Source: Bdellovibrionales bacterium (GTDB taxonomy: Bacteria > Bdellovibrionota > UBA1018). From it: a stretch of 6,027 bases of DNA. A program made the translations under genes and the position numbers. Below are positions 6,004 to 6,027 of this stretch, in pieces; positions within the stretch are counted from its first letter, which is position 1, and every line of letters starts with the position of its first letter. The stretch covers positions 1-6,027 of the forward strand of contig JAGWZD010000132.1 in the NCBI GenBank assembly GCA_018968995.1, given 5' to 3'. Under the pieces are notes generated by a model, which was given only the letters and a program-made list of their open reading frames with translations, was not told the origin of the DNA and searched no databases.

Positions 6004-6027
6004 ATGAAACGTTTTAAGTTTCGGCTC
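6004..6027 (+). CDS. fliJ: Flagellar protein FliJ, first eight codons (3' end outside window)
   Basis: FliJ is a coiled-coil protein that inserts into the centre of the FliI hexamer, contacts FlhA and escorts export chaperones. Only MKRFKFRL is visible before the window ends. This is the typical FliJ N-terminus (a basic M-K-x-F-x-F-R-L start), and the gene directly follows fliI, where fliJ normally sits. The purine-rich AAAAGAG immediately before the ATG is a weak ribosome-binding site. With only eight residues the call rests mainly on position plus this short motif. Confidence 0.75.

Noticed and set aside
1..6027. Mobile elements, CRISPR arrays, tRNA/rRNA genes or a novel accessory system
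   Set aside because: Coding sequence for recognised flagellar genes fills nearly the whole window; no repeat array, transposase, RNA gene or inserted gene was seen.

Overview
This window is a tightly packed run of flagellar basal-body and export-apparatus genes, all on the + strand. The order is flgB (3' end only), flgC, fliE, fliF, fliG, fliH, fliI and the first eight codons of fliJ. Every product except the two truncated ends was recognised from conserved family motifs in the translated sequence. The base composition is roughly half G+C by eye. The order flgB-flgC-fliE-fliF-fliG-fliH-fliI-fliJ is widespread (Bdellovibrionota, other former Deltaproteobacteria, Firmicutes, Aquificae). The FlgC, FliF and FliG sequence style together with the composition suggests a Gram-negative relative of Bdellovibrio. 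That placement is an impression from sequence style, not a demonstrated assignment.

Layout. Bases 1-983 encode the proximal rod side: the C-terminus of FlgB, then FlgC, then the MS-ring/rod adaptor FliE. Bases 1007-3750 encode the MS-ring protein FliF (GTG start, two membrane segments) and the rotor/switch protein FliG. Bases 3770-5916 encode FliH and FliI, the stator and ATPase of the flagellar type III export apparatus. After an 87-base gap that stands out among much tighter junctions, fliJ (the export ATPase stalk/chaperone-escort protein) begins at 6004 and runs off the window.

How they work together. FliF forms the MS ring in the inner membrane. Its cytoplasmic tail holds FliG, whose C-terminal charged ridge receives torque from the stator. 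FliE joins the MS ring to the rod, whose proximal subunits include FlgB and FlgC. FliH, FliI and FliJ sit below the ring and energise and feed the export gate that secretes the rod, hook and filament subunits. Junctions are short or overlapping (flgB/flgC share one base, fliH/fliI overlap by four), which fits one transcript with translational coupling. No promoter and no canonical terminator was seen, so the transcript should start upstream of the window and continue past it.

No new system was found. The secondary observations are modest: a hairpin that places the fliG Shine-Dalgarno in its loop, a 17-base palindrome early in fliG, a five-codon tandem duplication in the FliF cytoplasmic linker, a tryptophan-free FliH, a fliI start without a well-spaced ribosome-binding site, and the fliI-fliJ gap with possible alternative hairpins around the fliJ start.
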